64,000 bases of DNA from Candidatus Obscuribacterales bacterium. GTDB lineage: Bacteria; Cyanobacteriota; Vampirovibrionia; Obscuribacterales; Obscuribacteraceae. Position 1 is the first letter of the stretch; each line of letters begins with the position of its first letter. Location: NCBI GenBank assembly GCA_019744775.1, contig JAIETZ010000004.1:496001-560000 (forward strand), given 5' to 3'. A program made the translations under genes and the position numbers. Under the pieces are notes generated by a model, which saw only the letters and a list, made by a program, of their open reading frames with translations, made no database searches and was not told the origin of the DNA. Shown here piece by piece: positions 8,521 to 17,501 of the stretch.

Positions 8521-9998
8521 ACGGACTGGAAAGTCGGGTCTGGTTTAGGCTGAGGGGACATGTCTTGAGCGGGGGATTTGCGGCGGGAAGTCTTAAAGCC
8601 CGGCATAGCAGCCTCGAGAGCTTCGCTCAAGTATTCAACGGTGATTACTTCCAAGCTGCCTTTTTTGAAGCCAGTCAATTCGTTACCGGCTGAGACAATG
8701 GCTTTGGTGAAGCCCATGCGCTGGCACTCTTTGAGACGGCGATCAATGGCTGCCACAGGTCTCAATTCACCTGATAGTCCAAGTTCACCGATAACAACTA
8801 GTCCGGGATCAACGGAGCGATCCAGAGAAGATGTTGCAACTGCCAGCGCGACTCCCAGATCGCCTGCCGGATCTGAAAATTCAAATCCACCAACTACGTT
8901 TACATAAACATCTTCACGAGCCAATGAAAGACCAGCTTTCTTTTCCAGCACTGCCAATATTTGCAAGACTCTGCTCAAATCAAAACCATTGGCTACACGT
9001 CGTGGGCTCGGATATGCGGATGTGCCAACAAGTGCTTGGACTTCCAGAAGTAACGTTCTTGTTCCTTCACCCGTTGCCACAATTGCTGTACCTGATGCGG
9101 CTTGCTTGTGTCCAAGTCGTTTCAATCTATCAGCAAGAAATAAAGCACTCGGATTATCAACTTCCTTCAGTCCTTCTTCCTTCATAGAGAAGATCGCCAC
9201 TTCTGAAGTTGAACCGAATCTATTTTTTACTGCACGCAAAATTCTCAGTTGTCCGTGACGTTCGCCTTCAAATTGAAGTACAACATCAACAATATGCTCA
9301 AGTACTCGTGGTCCGGCAATTGATCCGTCTTTCGTAACATGACCTACGATGATCATGGAAATGCCGCGCGACTTGGCTAGTACTTGCAAAACTCCAGCAC
9401 ATTCGCGGACTTGTCCAACAGATCCAGGAGCAGAACTAATGTCCGGATGATAAATAGATTGAATACTATCGATTACAACTAAATCCGGTTTACTCTCAAT
9501 TATGTAACGCTCAATTGAATCCAAGTTTTGTTCAGACGTAATTAGAACATCGACTTCTTCGTCTTCACCCGTGAAGCTGCGTCCTATGCGAGCAGCTCTT
9601 AGTCTCACTTGTTGTGCCGATTCTTCCGCAGACACATACAATACGCGTCCACGCTTGGCCATTAATCTAGCCATTTGCAAAAGCATTGTTGATTTACCAA
9701 TGCCTGGATCGCCGGCTAAAAGAATTACGGAACCCGCAACGACTCCACCACCTAAAACTTCATCAACCTGTTTAAGTCCTGATGGAAATCTCGCCTCATC
9801 AGCAGGTTGAACAAAATCTAGAGTGATTGGTTTGCTTTCAACTTTCGACGATTCTTTCAGCCGACCCTTGCCTGTTGACTCTGTTGAAATTTCTTCTACA
9901 AGGGAACTCCAAGCACCGCACTCCGTGCAACGCCCCAAAAATCCAGAGGAAGCAAATCCACACTCTTGGCAGACCCAACGTGATTTCGATTTTGGCAT
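8517..9998 (-). CDS. radA: RadA, DNA repair protein
   Basis: RadA is a RecA-like helicase that helps process recombination intermediates. The protein has an N-terminal zinc finger (CQECG...CTECG), Walker A GDPGIGKST (about residues 99-107), the RadA-specific KNRFG motif (VKNRFGSTSE) and a C-terminal Lon-protease-like domain (DVYVNVVGGFEFSDPAGDLG, GELGLSGELRPV). The frame could begin at 10022, but ATG 9996-9998 is preceded by GGAG at a workable distance and gives the usual start just before the zinc finger, about 493 residues. The last codons and the TAG stop are contributed by a dispersed repeat (8498-8520), so the C-terminal tail may differ from relatives. Confidence 0.96.
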   Translation of the reverse strand: MPKSKSRWVCQECGFASSGFLGRCTECGAWSSLVEEISTESTGKGRLKESSKVESKPITLDFVQPADEARFPSGLKQVDEVLGGGVVAGSVILLAGDPGIGKSTMLLQMARLMAKRGRVLYVSAEESAQQVRLRAARIGRSFTGEDEEVDVLITSEQNLDSIERYIIESKPDLVVIDSIQSIYHPDISSAPGSVGQVRECAGVLQVLAKSRGISMIIVGHVTKDGSIAGPRVLEHIVDVVLQFEGERHGQLRILRAVKNRFGSTSEVAIFSMKEEGLKEVDNPSALFLADRLKRLGHKQAASGTAIVATGEGTRTLLLEVQALVGTSAYPSPRRVANGFDLSRVLQILAVLEKKAGLSLAREDVYVNVVGGFEFSDPAGDLGVALAVATSSLDRSVDPGLVVIGELGLSGELRPVAAIDRRLKECQRMGFTKAIVSAGNELTGFKKGSLEVITVEYLSEALEAAMPGFKTSRRKSPAQDMSPQPKPDPTFQSV

Positions 9999-10154
9999 AT
10001 TATATAACGCTCCGGCTCGCATAGCCTCGCCTTCGCTAAGCTTGCCAGCATTCTAGGTTCGCTACGCTGCGACCGGCTCGTCGCCGCTCTTGCTTCGCTT
10101 CAGGGTAAGTGTAGTCGCTTCTGGACCTCTTGTAAATGTTAGAATTGTTAGCTT

Positions 10155-10952
10155 ATGCAATCGCCTGGCTCGATAATATTTACCTTAGGTCCTTTAGTCA
10201 TTCGCTGGTATGGCGTAATGATTGCCCTGGGCTTCATTGCGGCAACTTACTTTGCCCACAGGCTGGCCAAGGGTTATTCAATAGACCCGGATAAGTTGGT
10301 CAATACAATTTTGGTTTCCTTCATTGGCGGCATTGTCGGCGGGCGACTTTACTTTGTCGCCCTTGAATGGCCGGCCTTTGCTTTACATCCGGAAAATATC
10401 TTCGCTACCTGGCAAGGCGGGCTTTCAATACATGGCGGCATGATTGGCTGCGTTTTGGTCGCGTATGCCTATTGTCACTTCAATAAGATCCCCTTTTTGA
10501 AAGCGCTTGATATAGGCGGCATAGTGGTATCACTTGGGCAAGCAATTGGACGCTGGGGCAATTTCTTCAACAACGAATGTTTTGGGGGTCCGGTTGATCC
10601 GTCATTCCCATTTAGACTTTACATTCCGGAAGAAATGCGACCGGCTAAGTATCAGCATGAGTCATATTTCCATCCGGCTTTTCTCTATGAGTCAGTCTGG
10701 GATCTGCTGATTTTCCTACTTCTATATTTCTATCTTGGCAAAAAACTTAAGAAGTATCCGGGCGTAACTTTTATGGCTTATCTGGCGCTCTACTCAATCG
10801 GCAGACTGCCTATAGAACTATTGCGTACAGACAGCATAATGAAATTCGGCATACAGGTGCCGGTAATTGCTTCGATAATCACGTTTGTGATTGCCATAGC
10901 AGGCATAGCCTTATTCATGGACAAATACCGCAAAGAAAGCAGTTCTACTTAG
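10155..10952 (+). CDS. lgt: Lgt, prolipoprotein diacylglyceryl transferase
   Basis: Lgt transfers diacylglycerol from phosphatidylglycerol to the lipobox cysteine of prolipoproteins in the inner membrane, the first step of lipoprotein maturation. The 265-residue protein is mostly hydrophobic with about seven membrane segments. It has the conserved HGG (about residues 93-95), the signature GRWGNFFNNECFGGP (about 132-146, with the essential Arg), and a late SIGRLPIELLRTD segment with the second conserved Arg. Length is normal. It stands alone on the plus strand; its stop overlaps the 3' end of the convergent dehydrogenase gene by eight bases. Its presence fits the many exported proteins encoded nearby. 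Confidence 0.95.
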   Translation: MQSPGSIIFTLGPLVIRWYGVMIALGFIAATYFAHRLAKGYSIDPDKLVNTILVSFIGGIVGGRLYFVALEWPAFALHPENIFATWQGGLSIHGGMIGCVLVAYAYCHFNKIPFLKALDIGGIVVSLGQAIGRWGNFFNNECFGGPVDPSFPFRLYIPEEMRPAKYQHESYFHPAFLYESVWDLLIFLLLYFYLGKKLKKYPGVTFMAYLALYSIGRLPIELLRTDSIMKFGIQVPVIASIITFVIAIAGIALFMDKYRKESSST

Positions 10953-11967
10953 TAGATGTAGGCGAGCTAATTCGGTTACAAAAAGCGTCCCATGCTGTTT
11001 TGTTAACAATATTTGACGGCGCCTTGCCGGAAAACGCCGAGATAAGTCCATCGACGGCTAGTTCCGACATTTTCTTGCGTGTGTCTTCAGTTGCACTGCC
11101 TATATGCGGCAACAAAGTGACATTATTCATAGCTATGAGTTCGGCGGGTACTTCAGGTTCGTGTTCGTAAACATCAAGCCCTGCACCGTAGAGTTTGCCA
11201 TTTTTCAGCGCGGCAATAAGGGCATTGATGTCGACAACAGGTCCACGAGATGTATTAACAAAAATGCAACCAGGTTTCACTAGAGACAAAGCACGCTCGT
11301 CTATCAAATGCGTGGTCTCTTTTGTCAGCGGGCAATGAATACTTATGAAATCAGAGCGCTTCAGCAGTTCGTCAAGATTGACATGGACGGCGTTCAATTC
11401 CGATTCAATTTTTGCATCGGCTCTATTTCTCTGGCTGTATATGACTTTCATGCCAAAGCCCAAGCATCTGCGAGCAAAAGCCTGTCCAATGCGACCAAGT
11501 CCAATAATTCCGACTGTCTTGCCGGCAAGATCTTCTCCCAGCATTAGATCAAGACGAAAGCCTTCCCACTTGCCTGCTCTTACAAATTTGTCGGCTTCAA
11601 CAATTCGTCTTGCAGTTGAGATTAGCAGGGCAAAGGCGATGTCTGCTGTTGCGTCATCTAAAACCCCAGGCGTATTGAGAACAAGAATTTCCTTCTTTGT
11701 TGCTTCCTCCACGTCAATATTGTCATAACCAACGGCGACATTAGCTATAAGCTTGAGAGTCGGATTGTGATCGATTACATCCTTTGTTATAGGCCCGGAC
11801 AATTGACAGACAACCGCATCACAGCCTTGCAGTCTCGTGATGAGTTCCTGACCCTCTAGCTTATTTTCACTACGATAGAAATCAGTTTCAGCAAAAGACG
11901 AAAGCTTTTCAGCCGCATGCTCTGTAATTGGTCCTGTAACCAAGACTTTCAACTTTGAAGGCATCAT
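10945..11967 (-). CDS. D-isomer 2-hydroxyacid dehydrogenase (glyoxylate/hydroxypyruvate reductase type)
   Basis: This family reduces 2-oxoacids to D-2-hydroxyacids with NAD(P)H. The protein (about 340 residues) has the Rossmann motif VGIIGLGRIGQAFARR (about residues 148-163), the substrate Arg in NTSRGPVVD, the Glu in LDVYEHEPEVP and the catalytic His in LLPHIGSAT. The overall pattern most resembles glyoxylate/hydroxypyruvate reductases (GhrB/GyaR); the exact substrate cannot be told, and D-lactate or phosphoglycerate are less likely. The start is taken at ATG 11965-11967, which overlaps the glpD TGA (TGATG) and so is translationally coupled; ATG 11962-11964 is an equal alternative. Pairing with glpD suggests use in glycerol or three-carbon metabolism. 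Confidence 0.9.
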   Translation of the reverse strand: MMPSKLKVLVTGPITEHAAEKLSSFAETDFYRSENKLEGQELITRLQGCDAVVCQLSGPITKDVIDHNPTLKLIANVAVGYDNIDVEEATKKEILVLNTPGVLDDATADIAFALLISTARRIVEADKFVRAGKWEGFRLDLMLGEDLAGKTVGIIGLGRIGQAFARRCLGFGMKVIYSQRNRADAKIESELNAVHVNLDELLKRSDFISIHCPLTKETTHLIDERALSLVKPGCIFVNTSRGPVVDINALIAALKNGKLYGAGLDVYEHEPEVPAELIAMNNVTLLPHIGSATEDTRKKMSELAVDGLISAFSGKAPSNIVNKTAWDAFCNRISSPTSTK

Positions 11968-13622
11968 CAAGCCGGCACACAAACTAATTTCAAATGCTCA
12001 TCCAGCAATGAATCAACCGCTTTGAGTTCATGATCCATACGCACGGTGTCCCAATTGAGCAACTGAGCCATCAGTTTAGCCACGCGTGGAGCCGCCTCCA
12101 TGCATTGGCGCTGATGCACAAGACCTAGTCTTAAGCGCCTGAACAGCATGTCTTCCAGCGACACGGCCATTTCTTGCTCAACACAGAATTTCACGTCAGC
12201 CATTAATGGCGGAAAGTCAGGACAAATTCTTTCAGACAATTGCGGCTCTGCCTCTAAATAATCGAGTACTCTTTGCGCGTCAGCTCCATAACTGGAGACT
12301 AAATGATCAATTGCCGCCGGCTCCAGTTTCATTTTACGCGCGCGTGCAGAAATCGCCGCAGACGCCGTAAGAAAATCTTGTTTATCAAGCCAGCCGCCCA
12401 GCATAATTGTTTGCGTTCTAGATTTACCGATATGATCTTGCTCTTCTTCCGGCAATTTCAAAAGGGCCTTGTCCACAACTTGCTTGGCCATTAAGCGGTA
12501 GTTGGTCAATTTTCCGCCTGTTAAACCAATAACTCCATACGGACCATCAAAGATACGATGTTCGCGCGAAGCACCTGATGAATCTTCATCGTGCAGAGGA
12601 TCTTCAACAAGCGGTCGCAGTCCGGCAAATGAGCCGGTAATATCTTTGCGACTCAACTTATGCGAATCCGTATATTCATTGACGACAGACAACAAGTAAT
12701 CTATTTCATCACCTGCAGGAATTGGATTTTCCAGTTCACCATGATATGGGTGATCAGTTGTGCCGATCATCAATGCTCTTTGCCAAGGAATAACAAAGAC
12801 GTATCTGCCGTCAGTTGTCGGCAAGAATAGCGCGGTGCTTGTTTCAAAAGCGGAATTAGGAACAATGATATGAATTCCCTTGGAAGGTGCAACATGCTTG
12901 CCCCAGTTACGATCCAGCATTTTGAATACTTGATCGACCCAGACGCCTGTAGCATTTACAAACGATTGTCCTTTTATTACAAATTCCGTGCCGTTCAAAC
13001 GATCCCGGCAATTGACTCCAACAAGACGTCCGTTCTCGATAACAAATCCTTTTGCTTCCGTGTAATTAACTGCTGTTGCACCTAAGTGACAGGCAGATTT
13101 AATTACTTCAACAACAAGTCTTGAATCATCAGTAATAGCGTCATGGAAACGCAGACCACCGGAGACCATCTTATTGGAAAGCGACGGCGCTACGCTTAGC
13201 GTTTCATCCTGCGACAAGGCTTCGTGTCTCTGGTGGGTTGCCGACCAAGAAACAATATCGTAAATGGTCAACCCGAGTCGCGCCTTCAGTCCAAAAAACC
13301 AGTTTCTACGTCCTGTCGGCAACACGAAGTTGAAATCGCGCACCATATGTGGTGCCAACTGCTCCAACAGTTCTCTTTCTTGACAGAGTTCTCTTGTTAG
13401 CTTGAAGTGCATTTGCTCCAAGTACCTGAGTCCGCCGTGTATAAGTTTTGTTGTTTTAGAAGAAGTACCGGAGGCAAAATCTTCCTTCTCAATAATGATT
13501 ACCGAAAGTCCACGAGAAGCGGCATCCTGTGCGATTCCCGCTCCAGCGATGCCGCCCCCAATAACAACGAGGTCAAATTCTTGAGTCTGTGCTACCGAAA
13601 GTCCGTGATCCCTGTGTTTCAT
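11967..13622 (-). CDS. glpD: GlpD, FAD-dependent glycerol-3-phosphate dehydrogenase
   Basis: GlpD oxidises sn-glycerol 3-phosphate to dihydroxyacetone phosphate at the membrane and passes electrons to quinone. The 551-residue protein has the N-terminal FAD motif VVIGGGIAGAGIAQDAASRG, the SSKTTKLIHGGLRYLE signature (about residues 55-70), LPTTDGRYVFVIPW, GSFAGLRPL and GVIGLTGGKLTNYR, then a C-terminal helical DAO_C-type domain. Length is typical of aerobic GlpD. Its ATG overlaps the stop of the upstream glycine-zipper gene (TAATG), and its stop overlaps the start of the hydroxyacid dehydrogenase, so the three are read as one unit. No glycerol kinase or facilitator gene lies in the window. Confidence 0.94.
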   Translation of the reverse strand: MKHRDHGLSVAQTQEFDLVVIGGGIAGAGIAQDAASRGLSVIIIEKEDFASGTSSKTTKLIHGGLRYLEQMHFKLTRELCQERELLEQLAPHMVRDFNFVLPTGRRNWFFGLKARLGLTIYDIVSWSATHQRHEALSQDETLSVAPSLSNKMVSGGLRFHDAITDDSRLVVEVIKSACHLGATAVNYTEAKGFVIENGRLVGVNCRDRLNGTEFVIKGQSFVNATGVWVDQVFKMLDRNWGKHVAPSKGIHIIVPNSAFETSTALFLPTTDGRYVFVIPWQRALMIGTTDHPYHGELENPIPAGDEIDYLLSVVNEYTDSHKLSRKDITGSFAGLRPLVEDPLHDEDSSGASREHRIFDGPYGVIGLTGGKLTNYRLMAKQVVDKALLKLPEEEQDHIGKSRTQTIMLGGWLDKQDFLTASAAISARARKMKLEPAAIDHLVSSYGADAQRVLDYLEAEPQLSERICPDFPPLMADVKFCVEQEMAVSLEDMLFRRLRLGLVHQRQCMEAAPRVAKLMAQLLNWDTVRMDHELKAVDSLLDEHLKLVCVPA

Positions 13623-14098
13623 TACCTGAGTTTATCTTTCAAGAGTGCTGCGCCGAGACCAACAGCGGCACCAGCGGCCGTCAGTTGTCCGACCTTCTTG
13701 GATTTATTGTAACCGCGGCTAGATGCCAAACCCAAGCCCAGACCAGCTACTGTACCAGTTGCTACAGTCTTGACTATTGGATGACGCTTCAAAGTTTCAC
13801 TGGAATTAATTGCGCCGACACCAGCACCGGCACCGGCTCCAATTAGTGCCCCGCGACCAACACCCTTGCCTGTTACCAAGCCGGTAACTGCTCCGGCAGC
13901 AACACCAACGCCTGCACCAACTGTGGCGCTACGTACTTTTGGATGTGTTTGGAAAAACTTCTTCGTAGCACTTGACTGCGTGGTGTTTTTGCTTGTACCA
14001 CCGTACAGCTGTGTATTGGCTGCAACTGCAGGCAACGCCATATTGATAATTAATGTGCTCGTTGTAAGTAGATACGCAATTCTTCCGCTTTGAATCAT
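13622..14098 (-). CDS. Exported glycine-zipper protein
   Basis: The protein (158 residues) starts with a signal peptide (MIQSGRIAYLLTTSTLIINMALPAVAA) and contains several glycine-zipper membrane-type segments (VGAGVGVAAGAVTGLVTGK, ALIGAGAGAGVGAI, TVAGLGLGLA, AAGAAVGLGAALL) separated by basic turns. ATG 14107 also opens the frame, but the AGGAGG at once precedes it with no spacer, whereas it lies nine bases before ATG 14098, so the second start is chosen. Such proteins associate with outer or inner membranes; no precise function can be given. It is the first gene of the glpD unit and overlaps it by one base. Three phased GATAC sequences lie just upstream. Confidence 0.75.
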   Translation of the reverse strand: MIQSGRIAYLLTTSTLIINMALPAVAANTQLYGGTSKNTTQSSATKKFFQTHPKVRSATVGAGVGVAAGAVTGLVTGKGVGRGALIGAGAGAGVGAINSSETLKRHPIVKTVATGTVAGLGLGLASSRGYNKSKKVGQLTAAGAAVGLGAALLKDKLR

Positions 14099-14132
14099 AT
14101 GAACCATCCTCCTAGAATCTTGGTCTATTCAA

Positions 14133-14178
14133 GATACAGCTGACTACCGTTTGATACTCATTGGATATCTTTTGATAC
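14133..14178 (-). promoter_or_regulatory. Three phased GATAC repeats upstream of the glpD unit
   Basis: GATAC occurs at 14133-14137, 14153-14157 and 14174-14178, spaced 20 and 21 bases, that is two helical turns, on one DNA face. A GATATC lies between the second and third. The array sits immediately upstream of the SD of the gene at 13622-14098 and could be a regulator-binding array. No protein is identified for it. Confidence 0.35.
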
Positions 14179-14297
14179 CACTCCTTGAAAACAACTCTGC
14201 TAAACAGAATTAAGAGTAGGTTGGTCGACGCCTATTATCCTTTAATTGTTCCTATTTGGGTGAGTCAACTTATCTGCCACTACAGAAGCTTCTCTCT

Positions 14298-14303
14298 TAT
14301 AAT
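14298..14303 (+). promoter_or_regulatory. Candidate -10 box of the TPR-CHAT gene
   Basis: A perfect TATAAT lies 40 bases before the preferred GTG start at 14344. No convincing -35 sequence is seen at the usual distance, so this is only a candidate promoter. Confidence 0.45.
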
Positions 14304-14343
14304 ATGGTTTGATAATTCCGTCATTTGAGTGAAGGGGACTTCT

Positions 14344-17322
14344 GTGAATTACAACAATCTCTTGTCTTCTACAAGAACGACAATGTCGTTGTTGCTTGCC
14401 CTGTCTATCGGCTTGCCGGCAGTAGCTGCTTCCGGTGTAAAGACGACGACAACACCCGCTGCTGAAGCTGTTATCAAAGCTTCCAAAGCCCCTGCGAATG
14501 AAGAAGATCCGACACTTCAGTATTTGCCGATAGTCCCGCAAACTGCTGAGACGATAGACAAACTTAAGAAGTTTGAAGCCGAAGGCGAAGCCGCATTTCA
14601 AAAACACGATTTAGACAAAGCCTTATCAAAGTGGCAAGAAGCCTATGGTTTATCAAAGGAAATGCGCTCATCAGAAGGTGAAGGCCGTGCACTTACTAAT
14701 ATGTGCCGCCTCTACTACGATCGTGGGCAATTAGTACGTGCAAAAGAATTAGGTGAGAATGCTCTTGAGGTTTTAAGCAACAGCTCCGATCAAAAAGCTA
14801 TTGCGCGTGCACGCGTTGCAATGGCGCAAGTATATTTCAAACAAGACAACCATGCTCTTGCCGGACAATTGCTCGAAATGGCGATGAAATCTTATGCCGA
14901 GTTGGGTGTTGACGATGCACCGGATGCTGCAAAAGTTATGAATCTCGCCGGCAACTTATTGGCAAACACCGGCAAATTGAAAGAGTCAATTCCATTTTTC
15001 CAGAATTCCGCTTCCTACTATGGAAAAGCTGGTGACTACGCCAATGAAATTACAATGCGCACGGCAATTGCTGCCATGTACCAGGAATTGGGTTACTTAG
15101 TTGCCGGTGAAGAAGAAGCCAATCAAGCACTGACTTCCGCACTAGCATCCAAAGAGCCGGCGCTTGTAGTCGGTGCGCTTGCCACATTAGCAAACTGTCA
15201 ATACAACTTGGGCGAGTATGAAAATGCTTTGCAAAAATACGACATGGCAATGGCCACACAAGTGAAGCTTGCTGATCAATTAGCAATCGCTCAATTTCAA
15301 GCAGGCTATGGTTCAACGTTGTCGGCACTTGGTGAATTGGAAACAGCCAAAACATATTTGGAAAATGCTTGTGCCATTTTGAAGACCAAAGGAAATGCCT
15401 TATCGCAGGCAACGCTTTTAAATACTTTGGCAATTGTTGAAACACAACTCGGACAATATCAGCCGGCATTCCAACACTTCCAACAAGCGCTGGAGATGCA
15501 AGCAATAGCAACTCCAAGACGTCCGAAGCTCAATGTCATCATCATGCAGAACCTGGCTTACGCTAGGGCTCGTTCGGGCGACAACAGAGGAGCAAAACAA
15601 ACTCTCACAGCAATATTGCCAAACTTCAAAAAATTGGACAACCAATTTCTTGAAGGTCGCACATATGCCGCACTCGGTGAGATATGTCTTGCCTTGAAAG
15701 AGACATCCGCTGCAGAATCATTTATCAAACAAGGCATCGCAATTAGCGAAAAAATACACGACGATGCCAGCCTCTGGCGCAACTACACAAATCTTGCCCA
15801 GATTTACATAAATCAAGCGCAAATCCCTGCGGCTCAACCTTTGACACAACAGCAGTTGCAGCAACAGCAGCAACAAATCAAGGACGCACTAAATAGCGCT
15901 GTTTCATTTATACGTTCGCCGCAAGCAGGCAACTTCGGCAGCGCGGAAAGTCTCAACTTCCCAACAAGCAGAGAAGATCTATCCTACAAGCTGGTATCAC
16001 TTTTGGTGGGACAGAAAATGGCCGGCACTGCATACAGTGTCGCAGCGCAGCTCAAGGAAGAGTCATTCATTTCGGATTGGAAGCGCTCGCAAGGGATTGT
16101 GAAAGCGGCTGATCAAGAAATCTACAACGATCTCTACAAGCAAAGAATTCACATCCACGCAGCCGAAATCGGCAGCAACCCGACCAACTTGGTCAAAGAA
16201 TGGCAAAACTGGATGGGTCGTTTTGCTCAGTTAGCTGCTGAGAATAAACCATTGGCGCGCCTGGTGGCACCATTGCCGTTAACCGCGCAAGAAATCACAC
16301 GTCTGGCACAACAAAAACATTTGACTGTGCTCGATTATTTTGTGGGCAGCAATTCCTCAATGGTATTTAGCATCAACCCGCAAGGTAAATTAGCTGCCTT
16401 CAGCTTACCCGTCGGACGTAAACAGCTCGAGTCACAAGTGGCTTCACTTATAAACGCTTCGACAAAACCGGAAACCACAGCTACAGCTCCTGCATCTGAT
16501 GCAGACAAGAAAATGTTGCAGATTCTAGGCACTGAACTGATGCCGCCGAATGTTATGGCGACACTGCCTAAAAATGAAGACGACACTCTGGTTGTTATTC
16601 CGGATGCCGTGTTGTTGAATGTTCCGTTTGCAGCTCTTATCGACAACACCGGTAAGTTTTTGGTCGAAAGCCATACGCTTTCCATGTTCGCTTCCGCCGC
16701 GGCTCTCGTCGACGGTGCAAGCTCCCAGGACAAGACCGCCGGACAAAATGTAGTCCTTGCCGAGCCGGCTGCAGGCTCTGTTGTAAAAACCAGTGCCGAA
16801 GTAAATGCTGTGGCTTCAGCATTTGAACCGGAAAACATCACCATGTTGACAGGCAAAACTTCTCTGCCCGAACTTGAAGAAAAATCAGCAGGCAATAGCT
16901 ACCTCCACTTGGCGACACAACTAACCTTGCCGGCAAACGATCCGCTGATGGTAGAAATACCTGTCCTTGTCAACAAGGAGAAGAACAGTCCTAAGCTTTC
17001 GGCCAAGCAGCTGTTTCAAACAAACCTGACGCCGGATTTGTTTGTCTTATCAGGAACGACAGTAAATCCCAAAGATACGCGCGGACATGCAGTCAAGGTG
17101 TTTAGCCGCGGGCTCAACTACACAGGCGCACGCAATGTAATGATGAGCCTATGGCAAGAGCCCGTTGAAGACAGATCAGGTCAACTTGCTGAGTTCTATA
17201 AGGAATCGCATGGTGGCTTGAGCCGGGCAAAATCCCTGCGCAAAGCGCAACTTAAAGGACTATCTCGCAATGCTTCGCCCAGACTCTGGGCGGCGTATCA
17301 GATATGGGGACCAAGCTTCTAG
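14344..17322 (+). CDS. Exported TPR protein with degenerate CHAT (caspase-like) domain
   Basis: The protein (992 residues) has a signal peptide (about residues 1-30, ending AVAAS), then roughly ten TPR-like helical repeats from residue 75 to 520, then a C-terminal CHAT domain (about 640-992) recognised by IPDAVLLNVPFAALID, FSRGLNYTGARNVMMSLW, SLRKAQL and WAAYQIWGP. CHAT peptidases normally carry a His in ATHG and a Cys in SACET. Here the matching positions read ATQL (Gln near residue 859) and SGTT (Thr near 905), so the domain seems catalytically dead and may act as a binding or scaffold module. GTG 14344 has GGGG seven bases upstream and gives a clean signal peptide; GTG 14329 is possible but less likely. 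The downstream barrel-type gene may be cotranscribed. Confidence 0.85.
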   Translation: MNYNNLLSSTRTTMSLLLALSIGLPAVAASGVKTTTTPAAEAVIKASKAPANEEDPTLQYLPIVPQTAETIDKLKKFEAEGEAAFQKHDLDKALSKWQEAYGLSKEMRSSEGEGRALTNMCRLYYDRGQLVRAKELGENALEVLSNSSDQKAIARARVAMAQVYFKQDNHALAGQLLEMAMKSYAELGVDDAPDAAKVMNLAGNLLANTGKLKESIPFFQNSASYYGKAGDYANEITMRTAIAAMYQELGYLVAGEEEANQALTSALASKEPALVVGALATLANCQYNLGEYENALQKYDMAMATQVKLADQLAIAQFQAGYGSTLSALGELETAKTYLENACAILKTKGNALSQATLLNTLAIVETQLGQYQPAFQHFQQALEMQAIATPRRPKLNVIIMQNLAYARARSGDNRGAKQTLTAILPNFKKLDNQFLEGRTYAALGEICLALKETSAAESFIKQGIAISEKIHDDASLWRNYTNLAQIYINQAQIPAAQPLTQQQLQQQQQQIKDALNSAVSFIRSPQAGNFGSAESLNFPTSREDLSYKLVSLLVGQKMAGTAYSVAAQLKEESFISDWKRSQGIVKAADQEIYNDLYKQRIHIHAAEIGSNPTNLVKEWQNWMGRFAQLAAENKPLARLVAPLPLTAQEITRLAQQKHLTVLDYFVGSNSSMVFSINPQGKLAAFSLPVGRKQLESQVASLINASTKPETTATAPASDADKKMLQILGTELMPPNVMATLPKNEDDTLVVIPDAVLLNVPFAALIDNTGKFLVESHTLSMFASAAALVDGASSQDKTAGQNVVLAEPAAGSVVKTSAEVNAVASAFEPENITMLTGKTSLPELEEKSAGNSYLHLATQLTLPANDPLMVEIPVLVNKEKNSPKLSAKQLFQTNLTPDLFVLSGTTVNPKDTRGHAVKVFSRGLNYTGARNVMMSLWQEPVEDRSGQLAEFYKESHGGLSRAKSLRKAQLKGLSRNASPRLWAAYQIWGPSF

Positions 17323-17375
17323 CTTGGTGTCTGGTTTCGGCTGTATGCGGTGGATTAATTCAGTTATCAAGGAGT

Positions 17376-17404
17376 TTGGTAAGTACTTATCGGTTGTATA
17401 TGAT
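17376..17404 (+). promoter_or_regulatory. Candidate promoter of the barrel-type gene
   Basis: TTGGTA (17376-17381) and TATGAT (17399-17404) are separated by exactly 17 bases and lie about 100 bases before the start at 17502. This would allow separate transcription of that gene. Confidence 0.4.
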
Positions 17405-17501
17405 CAATGCCTGGCTTAGAAGGCATGCCGGCACTGAGAAATCAGAGAGCCGACAAGAAATTGCACAAGCTCCAAGGCGTCACGAAAGGACCAGAAATAA
17501 A

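Noticed and set aside
10023-10154. Repeat-like CTTCGCT/GCTCG sequence between radA and lgt
   Set aside because: Only short imperfect repetitions; no clear palindrome or tandem unit.
16335-16895. Minus-strand open frame of 186 codons inside the CHAT gene
   Set aside because: The plus frame carries recognisable CHAT sequence; the antisense frame has no domain, signal or SD.
17304-17501. N-terminal extension of the barrel gene overlapping the CHAT gene end
   Set aside because: The later ATG 17502 gives a standard signal peptide; the extension is Arg/Trp-rich without a matching role.
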